Below, one piece after another: positions 7,160 through 15,494 of a stretch of 64,000 nt of DNA. Position 1 is the first letter of the stretch. The number at the start of each line of letters is the position of its first letter. The DNA comes from Ureibacillus sinduriensis BLB-1 = JCM 15800 (GTDB lineage: Bacteria; Bacillota; Bacilli; Bacillales_A; Planococcaceae): NCBI RefSeq assembly GCF_000772955.1, contig NZ_JPVO01000053.1:186001-250000 (forward strand), written 5' to 3'. The notes beneath the pieces are model-generated. The model was not told where the DNA came from. It did not search any database and worked only from the letters and a program-made list of their open reading frames with translations. The translations under genes and the position numbers were made by a program.

Positions 7160-7723
7160 ATGGAAAAGAAATATTTTAATCCTTTTGACTTGATAGATGA
7201 ACAGACTGAAGATGTGGATATATGGAAGTATTTAGCTCTTCATCACGAACTGACTGAGCTTCCGAATAGGCGTATGCTCCATATGTCCATGGATGGTTAT
7301 CTAAAGATGGCAAAGGAGAATGGAACTAGCCTTGCTGTAGTCATTATCGATTTGGATAAGTTCAAGAAAATCAATGACATTTTCGGCCATTTCACCGGTG
7401 ATGCCCTACTGATTGATGTAGCATCACGTTTAACTGCATTATCAGTTTACGGTATACACGCATTTCATATGAGCGGAGATGAATTTGTGCTGTTAATCGA
7501 ACAAGCCGATGAACTGGATGGAAAATTAAAGCTGCTTAAAGAGATTTTTGATAAACCGTTTTATGTTGAAAACAAACAGATGCCCATTGGTGCAAGTATA
7601 GGGATTAGCTTGTTTCCCAAACATAGCCTGGATGCAGGAGAGTTACTCGAATACGCAGATCGTGCAATGTACAAAGCGAAGTCATCCATCGAAAACCGAT
7701 GCAAATTTTATGAAGATGCTTAG
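7160..7723 (+). CDS. Short GGDEF-domain protein with SGDEF motif
   Basis: A 187-residue protein that is almost only a GGDEF domain: HHELTELPNRRML (28-40), the metal/GTP-binding DLDKFKKIND (64-73), SGDEF at 105-109 and the C-terminal ADRAMYKAK helix. The first Gly of the signature is Ser. SGDEF-type proteins can keep diguanylate cyclase activity or act as degenerate binders, so activity is uncertain. No RxxD inhibitory site is present five residues before the signature, so product feedback is unlikely. There is no transmembrane or sensor domain, so the protein should be cytosolic. Start: ATG 7160 behind GGAGGGGG; the ATG at 7145 lies on the Shine-Dalgarno itself. Confidence 0.8.
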   Translation: MEKKYFNPFDLIDEQTEDVDIWKYLALHHELTELPNRRMLHMSMDGYLKMAKENGTSLAVVIIDLDKFKKINDIFGHFTGDALLIDVASRLTALSVYGIHAFHMSGDEFVLLIEQADELDGKLKLLKEIFDKPFYVENKQMPIGASIGISLFPKHSLDAGELLEYADRAMYKAKSSIENRCKFYEDA

Positions 7724-8200
7724 GAGTATGGAGATTCCAGAGAAACATGATCATTAATGAGGAAAATGGATAATATAACTTTTTTTACAATACAATAACT
7801 TGGTGTTCTTCTGAAATGGTATAACGCCATTGTTAATAAGCTCCCTTTAGTAGACAGATAGAATGACAAAATCTGTTTATTTATAGGGTTTTTTTATATG
7901 GCAAGTATGTTTAATTTAGAGTAGCAATTTTAATCTATTTTCTTGTGCTCCTTTGTTCAGTTTGCTACCACTAAAAGATTCCTTTGATTCGTTCATTATT
8001 CTTGTTTTTTCATCACAGCCATTTTCAAATTTTAAATGATATGATGACATGTCTAGCTTAAATGAGCGTTTCAGGATAGTTTTTGAAACTTGACATCAAA
8101 TAATCGTGTAAAAGGAAGTCTATGTGAAGGATATGATCTTGAGACTAATATCATGTATGGATTTATATAAAAACAACAAAATAAATAGGAGGTGATTAAT
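7724..8200. other. Intergenic, 477 bases: leader of the WxL operon
   Basis: No convincing open frame. A weak hairpin ACAGAT/ATCTGT (7854-7859 with 7871-7876), followed 12 bases later by seven T, may end the GGDEF transcript. TTGACA at 8090-8095 could be a -35 element, but no good -10 follows at the right spacing. A clean Shine-Dalgarno AGGAGGTGA at 8188-8196 precedes the WxL start. Confidence 0.5.
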
Positions 8201-8959
8201 ATGGAACTTTTCACAAGACACGAAGTTCGTGAAGAGAGAAGCGGGTTAACAACAGTTATCTTACACATGAAGCCAAGATTTGCGCTGGTCGAATTTTCCC
8301 AGGAATTTGGATATTCAGTTAAAGACAAAGACGAGAGTATTAGCCAACATGCAATCAATTATATTAAGAAAAATTTACCAAAGACGAAGGTGAATTTAAT
8401 AAAAATCATGGCAGGCTCGCTACTAGTCACAACTGTTCTAGCTGCTCCTTTAGCATTGGGTGCGGACAATAACAGGGCACATGCGGCAGATGCTTCAATT
8501 ACAGGATCCAACTTATCGGTAAGTAGTTTGGTTGTTGGAAGCTTTACCGCTGTGGTTTTGAATGGTAGAACGCAAAATACGTTTGCTAATATCGATGCGT
8601 TCACAGTTACAGACCCAACAGGTACAGGGGAAGGATGGAATGTAGTGATGAAAGCCTCTCAATTTTCGACAGGTGGCGCCACGCCCCTTACTTTGCCAGT
8701 AGGTTCTTTAACGGCGGCTACCCCTTCACTAACTGCGAATGACGAGGGAGCAAGTGATGCTGCCGAAGTTGAAAAATCGGGAGGTTTGATTGATACTGGA
8801 ACAGGCTTAAAGATTCTTTCAGCACCAGCTGGTGGAGGGATGGGAGAATATACTACTACATTCCCTACCAACGCACTTGATTTGAAACTTCTACCCAAAG
8901 ATGTAAAAGCAGGGACTTATACTTCTACAATCTCTGTTACCATTAATTCAGGTCCTTGA
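8201..8959 (+). CDS. WxL-domain surface protein with N-terminal cytoplasmic extension
   Basis: A 252-residue protein. The C-terminal two thirds are a WxL domain: ASITGSNLSV, the Trp motif GEGWNVVMKASQF, and the family ending MGEYTTTFP, LDLKLLP, AGTYTSTISVTINSGP. WxL domains bind peptidoglycan non-covalently and display proteins on Gram-positive walls. The second W-x-L element is L-x-L here. Unusually, a charged segment of about 60 residues (MELFTRHEVREERSGLTTVI...) comes before the hydrophobic segment at about 66-86, which must act as signal or anchor. Export should cut near AHAADAS. Start: ATG 8201 behind AGGAGGTGA. The stop codon overlaps the start of the partner gene (TGATG), so the two are coupled. 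Confidence 0.8.
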   Translation: MELFTRHEVREERSGLTTVILHMKPRFALVEFSQEFGYSVKDKDESISQHAINYIKKNLPKTKVNLIKIMAGSLLVTTVLAAPLALGADNNRAHAADASITGSNLSVSSLVVGSFTAVVLNGRTQNTFANIDAFTVTDPTGTGEGWNVVMKASQFSTGGATPLTLPVGSLTAATPSLTANDEGASDAAEVEKSGGLIDTGTGLKILSAPAGGGMGEYTTTFPTNALDLKLLPKDVKAGTYTSTISVTINSGP

Positions 8960-9981
8960 TGAGAATCTTCTTGAGTTTTTTCCTCTTTCTGATTTCACTG
9001 GTCGGAGTACAATCCACTATTTTGGCACAGGAAACACCTCTTGAGGTCCACCCTGTCTATCCAATGAACCAAAAAGAGGAAGTAAAAGGCTACTTTCAAT
9101 TAGCAGTTAACCCTGATGAACAGCAAACGGTAAAAGTAAAGTTGGTGAATAAAACTGTCGAATCTTTGAATGTCAGAATAGAGCCATCCAACGGTTATAC
9201 AAATCCTGAAGGCGGTATGTTGTACGAAAAGGAATTAAATTCAGAAGATGCCTCTCTTTTGCGGGAGGCTTCGGAAGCAAAAAACTTTTTTAAAGTGAAA
9301 GAATCTATCACCCTCGAGCCACAGCAGACACTGGAAATCCCTATTGAAATAATTGTGCCTTCTAGGGCGAACGGGACATTCTTAGGTGCCGTGAAATTTG
9401 TTGTCGAAGGGAACAAGGAAAATGAAAAAAAAACAAAAAGAGGTGAAGCGAACTTCGTTTTGAAAACGGAAATAGCTCACGCCATGGCCATTCAATTGGA
9501 TATAGGTGAATTACCTCCTCCGGAATTTACCTTGGGGGATGCCGGCTTCAATCAGATTATCGGAAAAGTTTATATTACAATGATAAATCAAGCACAGCGT
9601 ATACAAGAGGCGATAGAGGGGACATACCTTTTGCAGAATGAACAAGGTGAAATAGTCAGTGAGGGAGAGTTCGGTCCATTTAAAATGGCGCCAACAACTC
9701 GAATTCGTTTTCCTTTTGCTATGGGAACTAAGCCTCTAAGAGAGGGCACGTATCGATTAGCAGTCACAATGAATGTAAATGGAAAAGAAATAATTGAAGA
9801 AAAAGATATTATTATAGGAAGTAAAGCATTGGAAGAATTTGCAGAGCGGTCTTCTTCCACAACTGTCGCAGTACAAGGGAATGGAATGCCAGGTTGGGGT
9901 TGGGCGCTAATCGGTGGACTTGTTGCTGTGATTATATTTTTTCTATTCGGTATCTTTAGGAGTCTGCAAAAGAAAACTTGA
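8959..9981 (+). CDS. WxL-interacting protein (DUF916/DUF3324)
   Basis: A 340-residue membrane-anchored partner of the WxL protein. Signal peptide at 1-24 (FLSFFLFLISLVG, cleavage near ILAQE). The DUF916-type Ig-like domain spans about 25-150 (VHPVYPMNQ, GYFQLAVNP, LEPQQTLEIPIEI) and the DUF3324 domain about 150-290 (FVLKTEIAHAMAIQL, GPFKMAPTTRIRFPF, EGTYRLAVTM). One transmembrane helix lies at about 308-330 (GWALIGGLVAVIIFFLFG), followed by basic residues. Proteins of this class bind WxL domains and peptidoglycan and help assemble the surface complex. The TGATG overlap with the WxL gene indicates coupled synthesis. In lactic acid bacteria and enterococci these genes come in larger clusters; here there are only two. 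Confidence 0.85.
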   Translation: MRIFLSFFLFLISLVGVQSTILAQETPLEVHPVYPMNQKEEVKGYFQLAVNPDEQQTVKVKLVNKTVESLNVRIEPSNGYTNPEGGMLYEKELNSEDASLLREASEAKNFFKVKESITLEPQQTLEIPIEIIVPSRANGTFLGAVKFVVEGNKENEKKTKRGEANFVLKTEIAHAMAIQLDIGELPPPEFTLGDAGFNQIIGKVYITMINQAQRIQEAIEGTYLLQNEQGEIVSEGEFGPFKMAPTTRIRFPFAMGTKPLREGTYRLAVTMNVNGKEIIEEKDIIIGSKALEEFAERSSSTTVAVQGNGMPGWGWALIGGLVAVIIFFLFGIFRSLQKKT

Positions 9982-9983
9982 TA

Positions 9984-10010
9984 ATAATTGTTTCTAACAA
10001 TAATTTTTTT
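9984..10010 (+). terminator. Terminator of the WxL operon
   Basis: ATTGTT-TCT-AACAAT (9987-10001) followed by AATTTTTTT, immediately after the stop codon at 9981. Confidence 0.6.
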
Positions 10011-10473
10011 CTTACAAGTATGTTTGCCCGTGCAAAAAACTCATTTTTATTCCCAATCTTCCGGACGGTATGGGCCCTACCTAGGAGTGGGGTTATAAAT
10101 AAAAGCTAAAGTGTAACAATTTAATAAAACATATAAAGTCAGCAAAATGAAATGCTGACTTTTTTATGCTCTAATTTCAATTATTTGCATACTCAAATTT
10201 GTTAGCCATTATAGTGCACCTTAAATTAGAAAGCAGTTATGCTATTACTTCAAAGTGCCTAAGATAATAACGTTATTCCATTAAGTTCTAGATGGCTAAG
10301 TAAAGCTATCTAGAACAATTAGCAACTTTTGAAGAAATATACTCAAAATACTGGTTCAGGTTTGTTTATTAAGGGAATATTTAAATTAGGTATAAGAGTG
10401 CTGTATTGTAACCGTGTGAAAAAGAGTATATTCACTGTTAATTCATCAACACAATGAAAAGTAGGTTATAAAG
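10011..10473. other. Intergenic, 463 bases, with a structured GC-richer core
   Basis: No open frame of note. Bases 10055-10100 are richer in GC than the surroundings and contain a near-palindrome GGTATGGGCCCTACC. A strong terminator follows at 10136-10166. This is compatible with a short untranslated RNA between about 10040 and 10166, but no promoter or known riboswitch consensus is clear. The last 300 bases before the 10474 start show nothing definite. Confidence 0.35.
10136..10166 (+). terminator. Strong intrinsic terminator with no gene before it
   Basis: AGTCAGCA/TGCTGACT (10137-10144 with 10153-10160) and six T. The WxL operon already has a terminator 130 bases upstream, so this one probably ends a separate short transcript or a readthrough product. 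Confidence 0.75.
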
Positions 10474-13257
10474 ATGCTAGAAAAACAACATTACATCCAC
10501 TTACAAACGATAGTGCAAGCTAGTCCGGATATTATAGTGTTAAAAGATGCACAAGGAAGATGGTTGGAAACTAACAAGAGGGTTTTGGGGATTTTTGGTT
10601 TGGATGAAAATTATAAATATAAAACTGAGGAAGAACTAGGAGAGTTTTACCCTCATTACAAGGCTCTCGTTCCTTTTTTTCAAGAGTCCGACAAGCAAAC
10701 ATGGGAGAAAGGAGAACAACTTAAATTTGAAGAGGTTGTACCGGTAAATGGTGAAGAGTGTATTTTTAATGTAGTGAAAGTACCTATCTATGATAGTAAT
10801 GGCAAGCCAGATGCACTTCTTGTATTAGGACGAGATATAACTGAAAAACTAAAAACAGAAAAAATTTACAAAACTTTATTTGAAGAAAGTTCTGCTGCTA
10901 TTTTTTTATTAGATATCAATGGCTATTTTAAGGAAATTAATAAACAATTTGAGAAAATATGGGGTTATTCGATTGATGAATGTCGTGAGACAAATTTTCA
11001 ACAAGTTGTAGTATCTGAAGATTTGGAAAAAACTAATGATAACCTTAGTAAAGTAAAGAAAGGAACCCCCAAAACTAGTGAAGTCAGAGTAATTCGGAAA
11101 GATGGAGAGATTAGAGATGTTGAATATAAGACTATTCCTATTTCTTTTTTAAATAAAATTATTGGGATTTATGGAATAGCTATTGATATAACAGAGAAAA
11201 AAAAGGCAATTCAAGAAGCAAACGAAATGGAAAACACGCTAAAAGACACAGTTAGACAGCAGCAAGGCATCATTTTTAAATATACGAAAAAAGGAGAAGA
11301 GTTTGTTCATACGCTTTTTGATGGCGAATTGGCATATACCATAGATTTGACTCCAGATCTTGTGGTAGGAAAAACACTGAAACAAATTCTTGATGAAGAA
11401 GAAGCAGCTAGAATAAACAATTTTTATGAAAAAGCTTGGTCAGGAGAAATAGTGAATTATGAAGGAACTCTCAAAAATAGTTCACTCGTATATTTTGGAG
11501 CACTACGTCCAATTTATAAAGAAGGGAAAGTGGTAGAGGTAATTGGTTCGGTAGTTGATATAACAAAAAGAATACAAGTGGAAAAAGAACTTAAGGAAAG
11601 CGAGGAACGTTATAGAATTATTAGTGAAAATTCAAGTGATATGATTCGTATTTTAGATCCTTCATTCCATATAACTTACGCTTCGCCTTCAAACGAAAAA
11701 GTACTGGGTTTTACCCCGGAATTTTTGATAGGTAAAAACATTTTAAGTTTTATTTATCCTGATGATTTGGAATCGGCTATTGAGGTAATAAAAAAAGTAT
11801 TAACTCATGCCACTAGCTTCTCGTCAGTAGCTCGTTTAAAAACCATAGATAACAACTGGAAATGGACTGAAAGTATATTATCTCCTGTTTTACAAGATAA
11901 TGAAGTGACATCAATAGTCGTTGTTTCCAGAGATATAACAGAACGTAAAGAGTTTGAAGGACAGCTCCGTTACTTGGCTTACCATGATATGTTGACAGGA
12001 TTGCCTAATAGGCGGTTGTTTGACGAAGAATTAGAAGACTATATTAATCAAGCAGAGATGTCTAACCAAAACTTCGCAGTCTTTTATTTGGACTTAGACC
12101 GTTTCAAGGTTGTAAATGATACTTTGGGACATCATATAGGTGACCAGCTTCTAGTGGAAGTAACAAAGAGGTTGAAAACCCAGATAAGACCACATGATTT
12201 ATTAGCAAGGATGGGTGGGGATGAATTTGCCTTGTTGGTAAAGAACTTGGCAGATTTGAGGCAGATAGAAGATTTAGCAAAGAAAGTTTTATCTTCTTTT
12301 GATGCTTCTTTCAATGTGAATGGAAATAAAATCCACACCTCATCAAGTATTGGAATTAGCCTTTACCCTACAAATAGTAAAGATAGCCAGGAACTTATGA
12401 AGCAAGCGGATATTGCCATGTACTATTCTAAAGAAAAAGGGAAAAATATGTACCAATTTTTTCAGATTACCGACCCTGACCAAAAGTATAATAAACTTTA
12501 CTTAGAAACCAACTTACGAAAAGCAATTTTGAACAATGAGCTTTTTGTAATGTATCAACCAAAAGTGCAACTAAAAACAAACCAAATTATTGGTTGCGAG
12601 GCTCTCGTTAGGTGGAAACATCCGGAATTAGGTCTAATATCTCCAATGGAGTTCATTCACATAGCAGAAGAAAGCGGTTTTATTATACCAATGGGTGAAT
12701 GGATTGTGAAAGAAGTGTGCAGAAACATCAAGGAATGGCAGACAAATGGTCTTCATACTGTACCAGTGGCTATCAATCTTTCTTTAAAGCAAATTCTATC
12801 GAGGGATTTTGTTTATTTTGTAAAAGACATCCTACAAAATTACCAAGTCGAACCAGGTTATTTAGAGTTTGAAATAACAGAAAGTGCCATGATGAAAGAT
12901 CTCGATACAACTGTATATGTACTTAATGAATTAAAAAATATTGGTATTTGTATCGCCATCGATGATTTTGGAACAGGATATTCCTCCTTGGCTCATTTAA
13001 AACGTTTCCCGATAGATATTTTAAAGATAGACCGAAGTTTTATTAAAGATATACCAAATGATGAGGAAGATATGGCTATAACTTCACTCATTATTTCAAT
13101 GGGAAAACATTTGAACTTGAAGATTGTAGCAGAAGGTGTCGAAACAGAAGAGCAACTTCACTACTTAATGGAGCTTGGTTGTGATCAATATCAGGGTTAC
13201 TATTTTTCGCCTCCGTTAGCTGGTGATGTAATGTCTGCACTTTTACATGAAAAATGA
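10474..13257 (+). CDS. 4xPAS-GGDEF-EAL c-di-GMP cyclase/phosphodiesterase
   Basis: A 927-residue cytosolic protein. Four PAS domains lie at about 5-125, 130-245, 255-365 and 375-495, each ending in a DITEK/DITKR/DITER-type motif. The GGDEF domain is at about 500-660: DMLTGLPNRR, DLDRFKVVND, intact GGDEF at 581-585, and the inhibitory RxxD (RPHD) five residues before it. The EAL domain is at about 675-925: CEALVRW with Glu709, AINLSL, FEITES, DDFGTGYSS from 830, LKIDRSF, AEGVET. Both catalytic sites look complete, so it could make or degrade c-di-GMP depending on PAS input. No transmembrane segment, so the signals are intracellular (redox, gas or small ligand). The Shine-Dalgarno (AGTAGG) is modest. 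It stands alone between two terminators. Confidence 0.92.
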   Translation: MLEKQHYIHLQTIVQASPDIIVLKDAQGRWLETNKRVLGIFGLDENYKYKTEEELGEFYPHYKALVPFFQESDKQTWEKGEQLKFEEVVPVNGEECIFNVVKVPIYDSNGKPDALLVLGRDITEKLKTEKIYKTLFEESSAAIFLLDINGYFKEINKQFEKIWGYSIDECRETNFQQVVVSEDLEKTNDNLSKVKKGTPKTSEVRVIRKDGEIRDVEYKTIPISFLNKIIGIYGIAIDITEKKKAIQEANEMENTLKDTVRQQQGIIFKYTKKGEEFVHTLFDGELAYTIDLTPDLVVGKTLKQILDEEEAARINNFYEKAWSGEIVNYEGTLKNSSLVYFGALRPIYKEGKVVEVIGSVVDITKRIQVEKELKESEERYRIISENSSDMIRILDPSFHITYASPSNEKVLGFTPEFLIGKNILSFIYPDDLESAIEVIKKVLTHATSFSSVARLKTIDNNWKWTESILSPVLQDNEVTSIVVVSRDITERKEFEGQLRYLAYHDMLTGLPNRRLFDEELEDYINQAEMSNQNFAVFYLDLDRFKVVNDTLGHHIGDQLLVEVTKRLKTQIRPHDLLARMGGDEFALLVKNLADLRQIEDLAKKVLSSFDASFNVNGNKIHTSSSIGISLYPTNSKDSQELMKQADIAMYYSKEKGKNMYQFFQITDPDQKYNKLYLETNLRKAILNNELFVMYQPKVQLKTNQIIGCEALVRWKHPELGLISPMEFIHIAEESGFIIPMGEWIVKEVCRNIKEWQTNGLHTVPVAINLSLKQILSRDFVYFVKDILQNYQVEPGYLEFEITESAMMKDLDTTVYVLNELKNIGICIAIDDFGTGYSSLAHLKRFPIDILKIDRSFIKDIPNDEEDMAITSLIISMGKHLNLKIVAEGVETEEQLHYLMELGCDQYQGYYFSPPLAGDVMSALLHEK

Positions 13258-13316
13258 TAAGAGGATATAGCTGGATCTTCTTCGGCCCGCCTCTGAGTAT
13301 ATGTAATTAAACTGAG

Positions 13317-13343
13317 GCACCCATGGAATATGGGTGCTTTTTC
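13317..13343 (+). terminator. Terminator of the PAS-GGDEF-EAL gene
   Basis: GCACCCAT (13317-13324) pairs with ATGGGTGC (13330-13337), followed by TTTTTC. Clear rho-independent form. Confidence 0.85.
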
Positions 13344-13803
13344 ATTATTGTGACATATTGTTGAAGGATATCTAGAACTTTTGTATTGCTAAAAAGTGTA
13401 TAACGGCTGCAATATTAATGATTTTGACCTGGGCCGAAATTAGCTGATGTTAATTATCTAGGTGTAGTAAATACCATTCCGGTAAAAGAATGTGGCTGAT
13501 AGATTGTGGTAAATTTGAGTTTAAAGTTATTTTCTGAAAATAAGAAATTATAATAGGAAGTAGGACTTAACTTCAAAAAATAGATTTCGTTGATTTTTTA
13601 CTAATGCTCTTAAATGAAATCTTAGCTAAAGTTGTTGTTGATACTTTCCAATTTCACTTCAAGAAGGCACAATGTGATTATAAAAATCCGGGCATTCTAC
13701 TCGAACAAGAGATTCTCATGTTAATAATTGTCACCCAAATTTAATATAAAAGTCGAAATATATCGTTTATACTAATAGTAATATCATTCGAGAGGGGGAT
13801 TAA
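13344..13803. other. Intergenic, 460 bases
   Basis: I see no coding frame, RNA gene or repeat here. It is AT-rich sequence ending in the Shine-Dalgarno of the small gene at 13804. Confidence 0.4.
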
Positions 13804-13965
13804 ATGGATATTGATAAGAATAAATCACCAGTACCTCGCTTAGATGAAAACCCGAAAGATAATTATGACACCGATGGTAGTGAAGTTCCATTAACCATTA
13901 CGGAAACTATCGCGAAAAATAAAGAATCGATTGACAAAAGTCTCGAATTTCTTAAGAAGCAATAA
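13804..13965 (+). CDS. Small acidic protein, unknown function
   Basis: A 53-residue protein, MDIDKNKSPVPRLDENP at the start and IDKSLEFLKKQ at the end. The first half is polar and probably disordered (Asp/Pro/Asn-rich); the second half is an amphipathic helix. A strong AGAGGGGG lies five bases before the ATG and a clear terminator 75 bases after the stop, so the gene looks real despite its size. No signal peptide or metal motif. I do not recognise a family. A spore-related or regulatory small protein is possible but not shown. Confidence 0.55.
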   Translation: MDIDKNKSPVPRLDENPKDNYDTDGSEVPLTITETIAKNKESIDKSLEFLKKQ

Positions 13966-14319
13966 ATTCGGACTGAACTTTTTCGGTAAGGGTATAGAGC
14001 CGAAATAGAGGAAGCCAAGCAATTCTATATCAAATACCGGACGCTTTCCTAGAGCCAAGGAAAGTGTTTTTTTTATAAGAGTAATTTTGCGGTCGAAGTT
14101 AATGATCGAAAAATGACCTGAATGTGTGTGGTTAAAATAGTAATTAATAATATAAAATTACATAATGAGCGTTTCTATCAGCTATTACGGCTTGCAGCAC
14201 AACAGTGCGAAAGTTTATATAACACTCTGAATTAGAATAATAGTAAAACGGTGGCGCAAATCATATGCTATAATTAAGGTGATTTTTTTACATTTCATAC
14301 AATCATTTTTGGAGGATTT
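13966..14319. other. Intergenic, 354 bases: leader of the TIR-like gene
   Basis: Apart from the terminator at 14041-14075 there is no coding frame. TGCTATAATT near 14266-14275 contains an extended -10 (TATAAT) and could drive the TIR-like gene; no good -35 is visible. GGAGG lies four bases before the ATG at 14320. Confidence 0.4.
14041..14075 (+). terminator. Terminator after the small acidic gene
   Basis: A 10-bp stem ACGCTTTCCT/AGGAAAGTGT (14041-14050 with 14058-14067) and eight T. Confidence 0.8.
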
Positions 14320-15324
14320 ATGAGCATTCTAAAACCCAAATTGTTTATTGGATCTGCAAGAGAATCTATCCATTATGTTGACGCGATACACGAACTTCTT
14401 CACTATGATGCTGAAATTACCCCTTGGTCTGCGGGTGTATTTTCCGCTTTGGAATACCCGATGGAAAGCCTGGAAAGACAATTGGATGAAAGTGATTATG
14501 CCATCTTCGTCTTTTCCCCGGATGATGTTGTGACCACAAGGGGTAGTACTGTTTTTAAAACGAGAGATAACACAGTATTTGAAATGGGATTATTTTGGGG
14601 AAGATTGAAGCGTGGTCGTGTGTTTTTTATTATACCGGAAAGCATTTCGAATGAAGAAGCGACAGAAGGATTCCGATTGCCCAGTGATCTGGCAGGTTTA
14701 TCTGTTTTAACATATGAAATACGCTCCGACAAAAACTATGAAGCAGCCGTTAATAGGGCATGCAAAGTAATCAAAACAAAAATACAAGATCTCCGGTTTT
14801 TTAATGATCCGGCAAAACTATTAGAAGATGCAAGAAATAACATAGAAAAAGATTATGCAATCATCCGCCTGCTTAGAAAATTATCAAAGGGATTAGTCAA
14901 CAATCCAGCGAGAAAATATGATTATTTGGCTGAAGGGGTTTTGACGGGCTATCAACCACCGGAATCTTTTTCGATAGAAGGAATCGGTATTTGGAAAGCA
15001 GAACAACATGGCTTAAGACAGATTGCCGGAAGCGAAGGTCGAACCCTGTTTTATGAGTATGGAGTGAACGAAGGGAAGCGGGATGCTGAAAGGATTATCG
15101 TGGTTGATTGCTTCATGAAAAATGAAGAATCCGTTCTTCGCAAAAGCGATATACACTTTGATAAAAGATATGGATTATGTTATCCTGTAGGCAATCAACT
15201 GGTTCTTATCGTTTCAATTACTGGTACAAAAACATTAAGTGAAGAAGAAATAGACGATATCTTTAGACATAATTATAACTTGATGAATACTATAAATTAT
15301 ATTTTTGGAGGTGATTCTGCATGA
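14320..15324 (+). CDS. TIR-like (CAP12/Pycsar-effector-type) nucleotide-binding protein with C-terminal sensor-like domain
   Basis: A 334-residue soluble protein. Residues about 6-130 match the TIR-like nucleotide-binding family (Pfam family now named for CAP12/Pycsar effectors): KLFIGSARES, a Trp-turn (EITPWSAGVF), ESLERQLDESDYAIFVFSPDD, and the hallmark RDNTVFEMGLFWGRLKRGR with FFIIPE. Several members hydrolyse NAD+ when activated and act in anti-phage immunity. A helical linker (135-200) leads to a C-terminal domain (about 205-325) with strands FSIEGIGIWK, TLFYEYGVN, RIIVVDCFM, YGLCYPVGNQLVLIVSI, reminiscent of a GAF-like fold. GGAGG lies four bases before the ATG. The last codons overlap the next gene (ATGA). 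No cyclase or CBASS gene lies beside it, so the trigger is unknown. A defence role is inferred, not shown. Confidence 0.75.
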   Translation: MSILKPKLFIGSARESIHYVDAIHELLHYDAEITPWSAGVFSALEYPMESLERQLDESDYAIFVFSPDDVVTTRGSTVFKTRDNTVFEMGLFWGRLKRGRVFFIIPESISNEEATEGFRLPSDLAGLSVLTYEIRSDKNYEAAVNRACKVIKTKIQDLRFFNDPAKLLEDARNNIEKDYAIIRLLRKLSKGLVNNPARKYDYLAEGVLTGYQPPESFSIEGIGIWKAEQHGLRQIAGSEGRTLFYEYGVNEGKRDAERIIVVDCFMKNEESVLRKSDIHFDKRYGLCYPVGNQLVLIVSITGTKTLSEEEIDDIFRHNYNLMNTINYIFGGDSA

Positions 15325-15494
15325 AAAAATCCGGTCGTTTAACAGGGAAAAACTCTCATAAAATCGGGGAAGCTGTCAGAGGCACTCAGGTAGTTATTCC
15401 TGCCAAAAATGGAAAAGAGGAATCGGGGATTGTTGTCTATAAAAGAAAAGCGGAATACAATGACGATCCTTATGAGAAAAGGATAAGGGCTTAG
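15321..15494 (+). CDS. Small basic protein coupled to the TIR-like gene
   Basis: A 57-residue protein rich in Lys/Arg (MKKSGRLTGKNSHKIGEAV ... YEKRIRA), without membrane segment or metal motif. Its ATG overlaps the stop of the TIR-like gene (ATGA), and a strong GGAGGTGA at 15308-15315 lies inside the end of that gene. Tight coupling suggests a matched partner: an inhibitor/antitoxin, an activator or a nucleic-acid-binding subunit. The middle (GTQVVIPAKNGKEESGIVVY) looks like a beta-hairpin. I do not recognise a family. Confidence 0.6.
   Translation: MKKSGRLTGKNSHKIGEAVRGTQVVIPAKNGKEESGIVVYKRKAEYNDDPYEKRIRA

Noticed and set aside
8201-9981. Secreted adhesin operon with sortase signal
   Set aside because: There is no LPxTG motif; the C-terminal pattern is that of a WxL domain, and the partner matches DUF916/DUF3324.
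10011-10110. A c-di-GMP class I riboswitch before the PAS-GGDEF-EAL gene
   Set aside because: The minus strand contains a GGGCAAAC string and the plus strand AGTGGGGTTA, each resembling a part of the class I consensus. They are on opposite strands and the conserved GACGCAAAGCC core is missing.
14320-15324. Nucleoside 2-deoxyribosyltransferase
   Set aside because: The fold is related, but the RDNTVFEMGLFWGRL segment and the W-turn fit the TIR-like/CAP12 family, and the second domain is not found on deoxyribosyltransferases.
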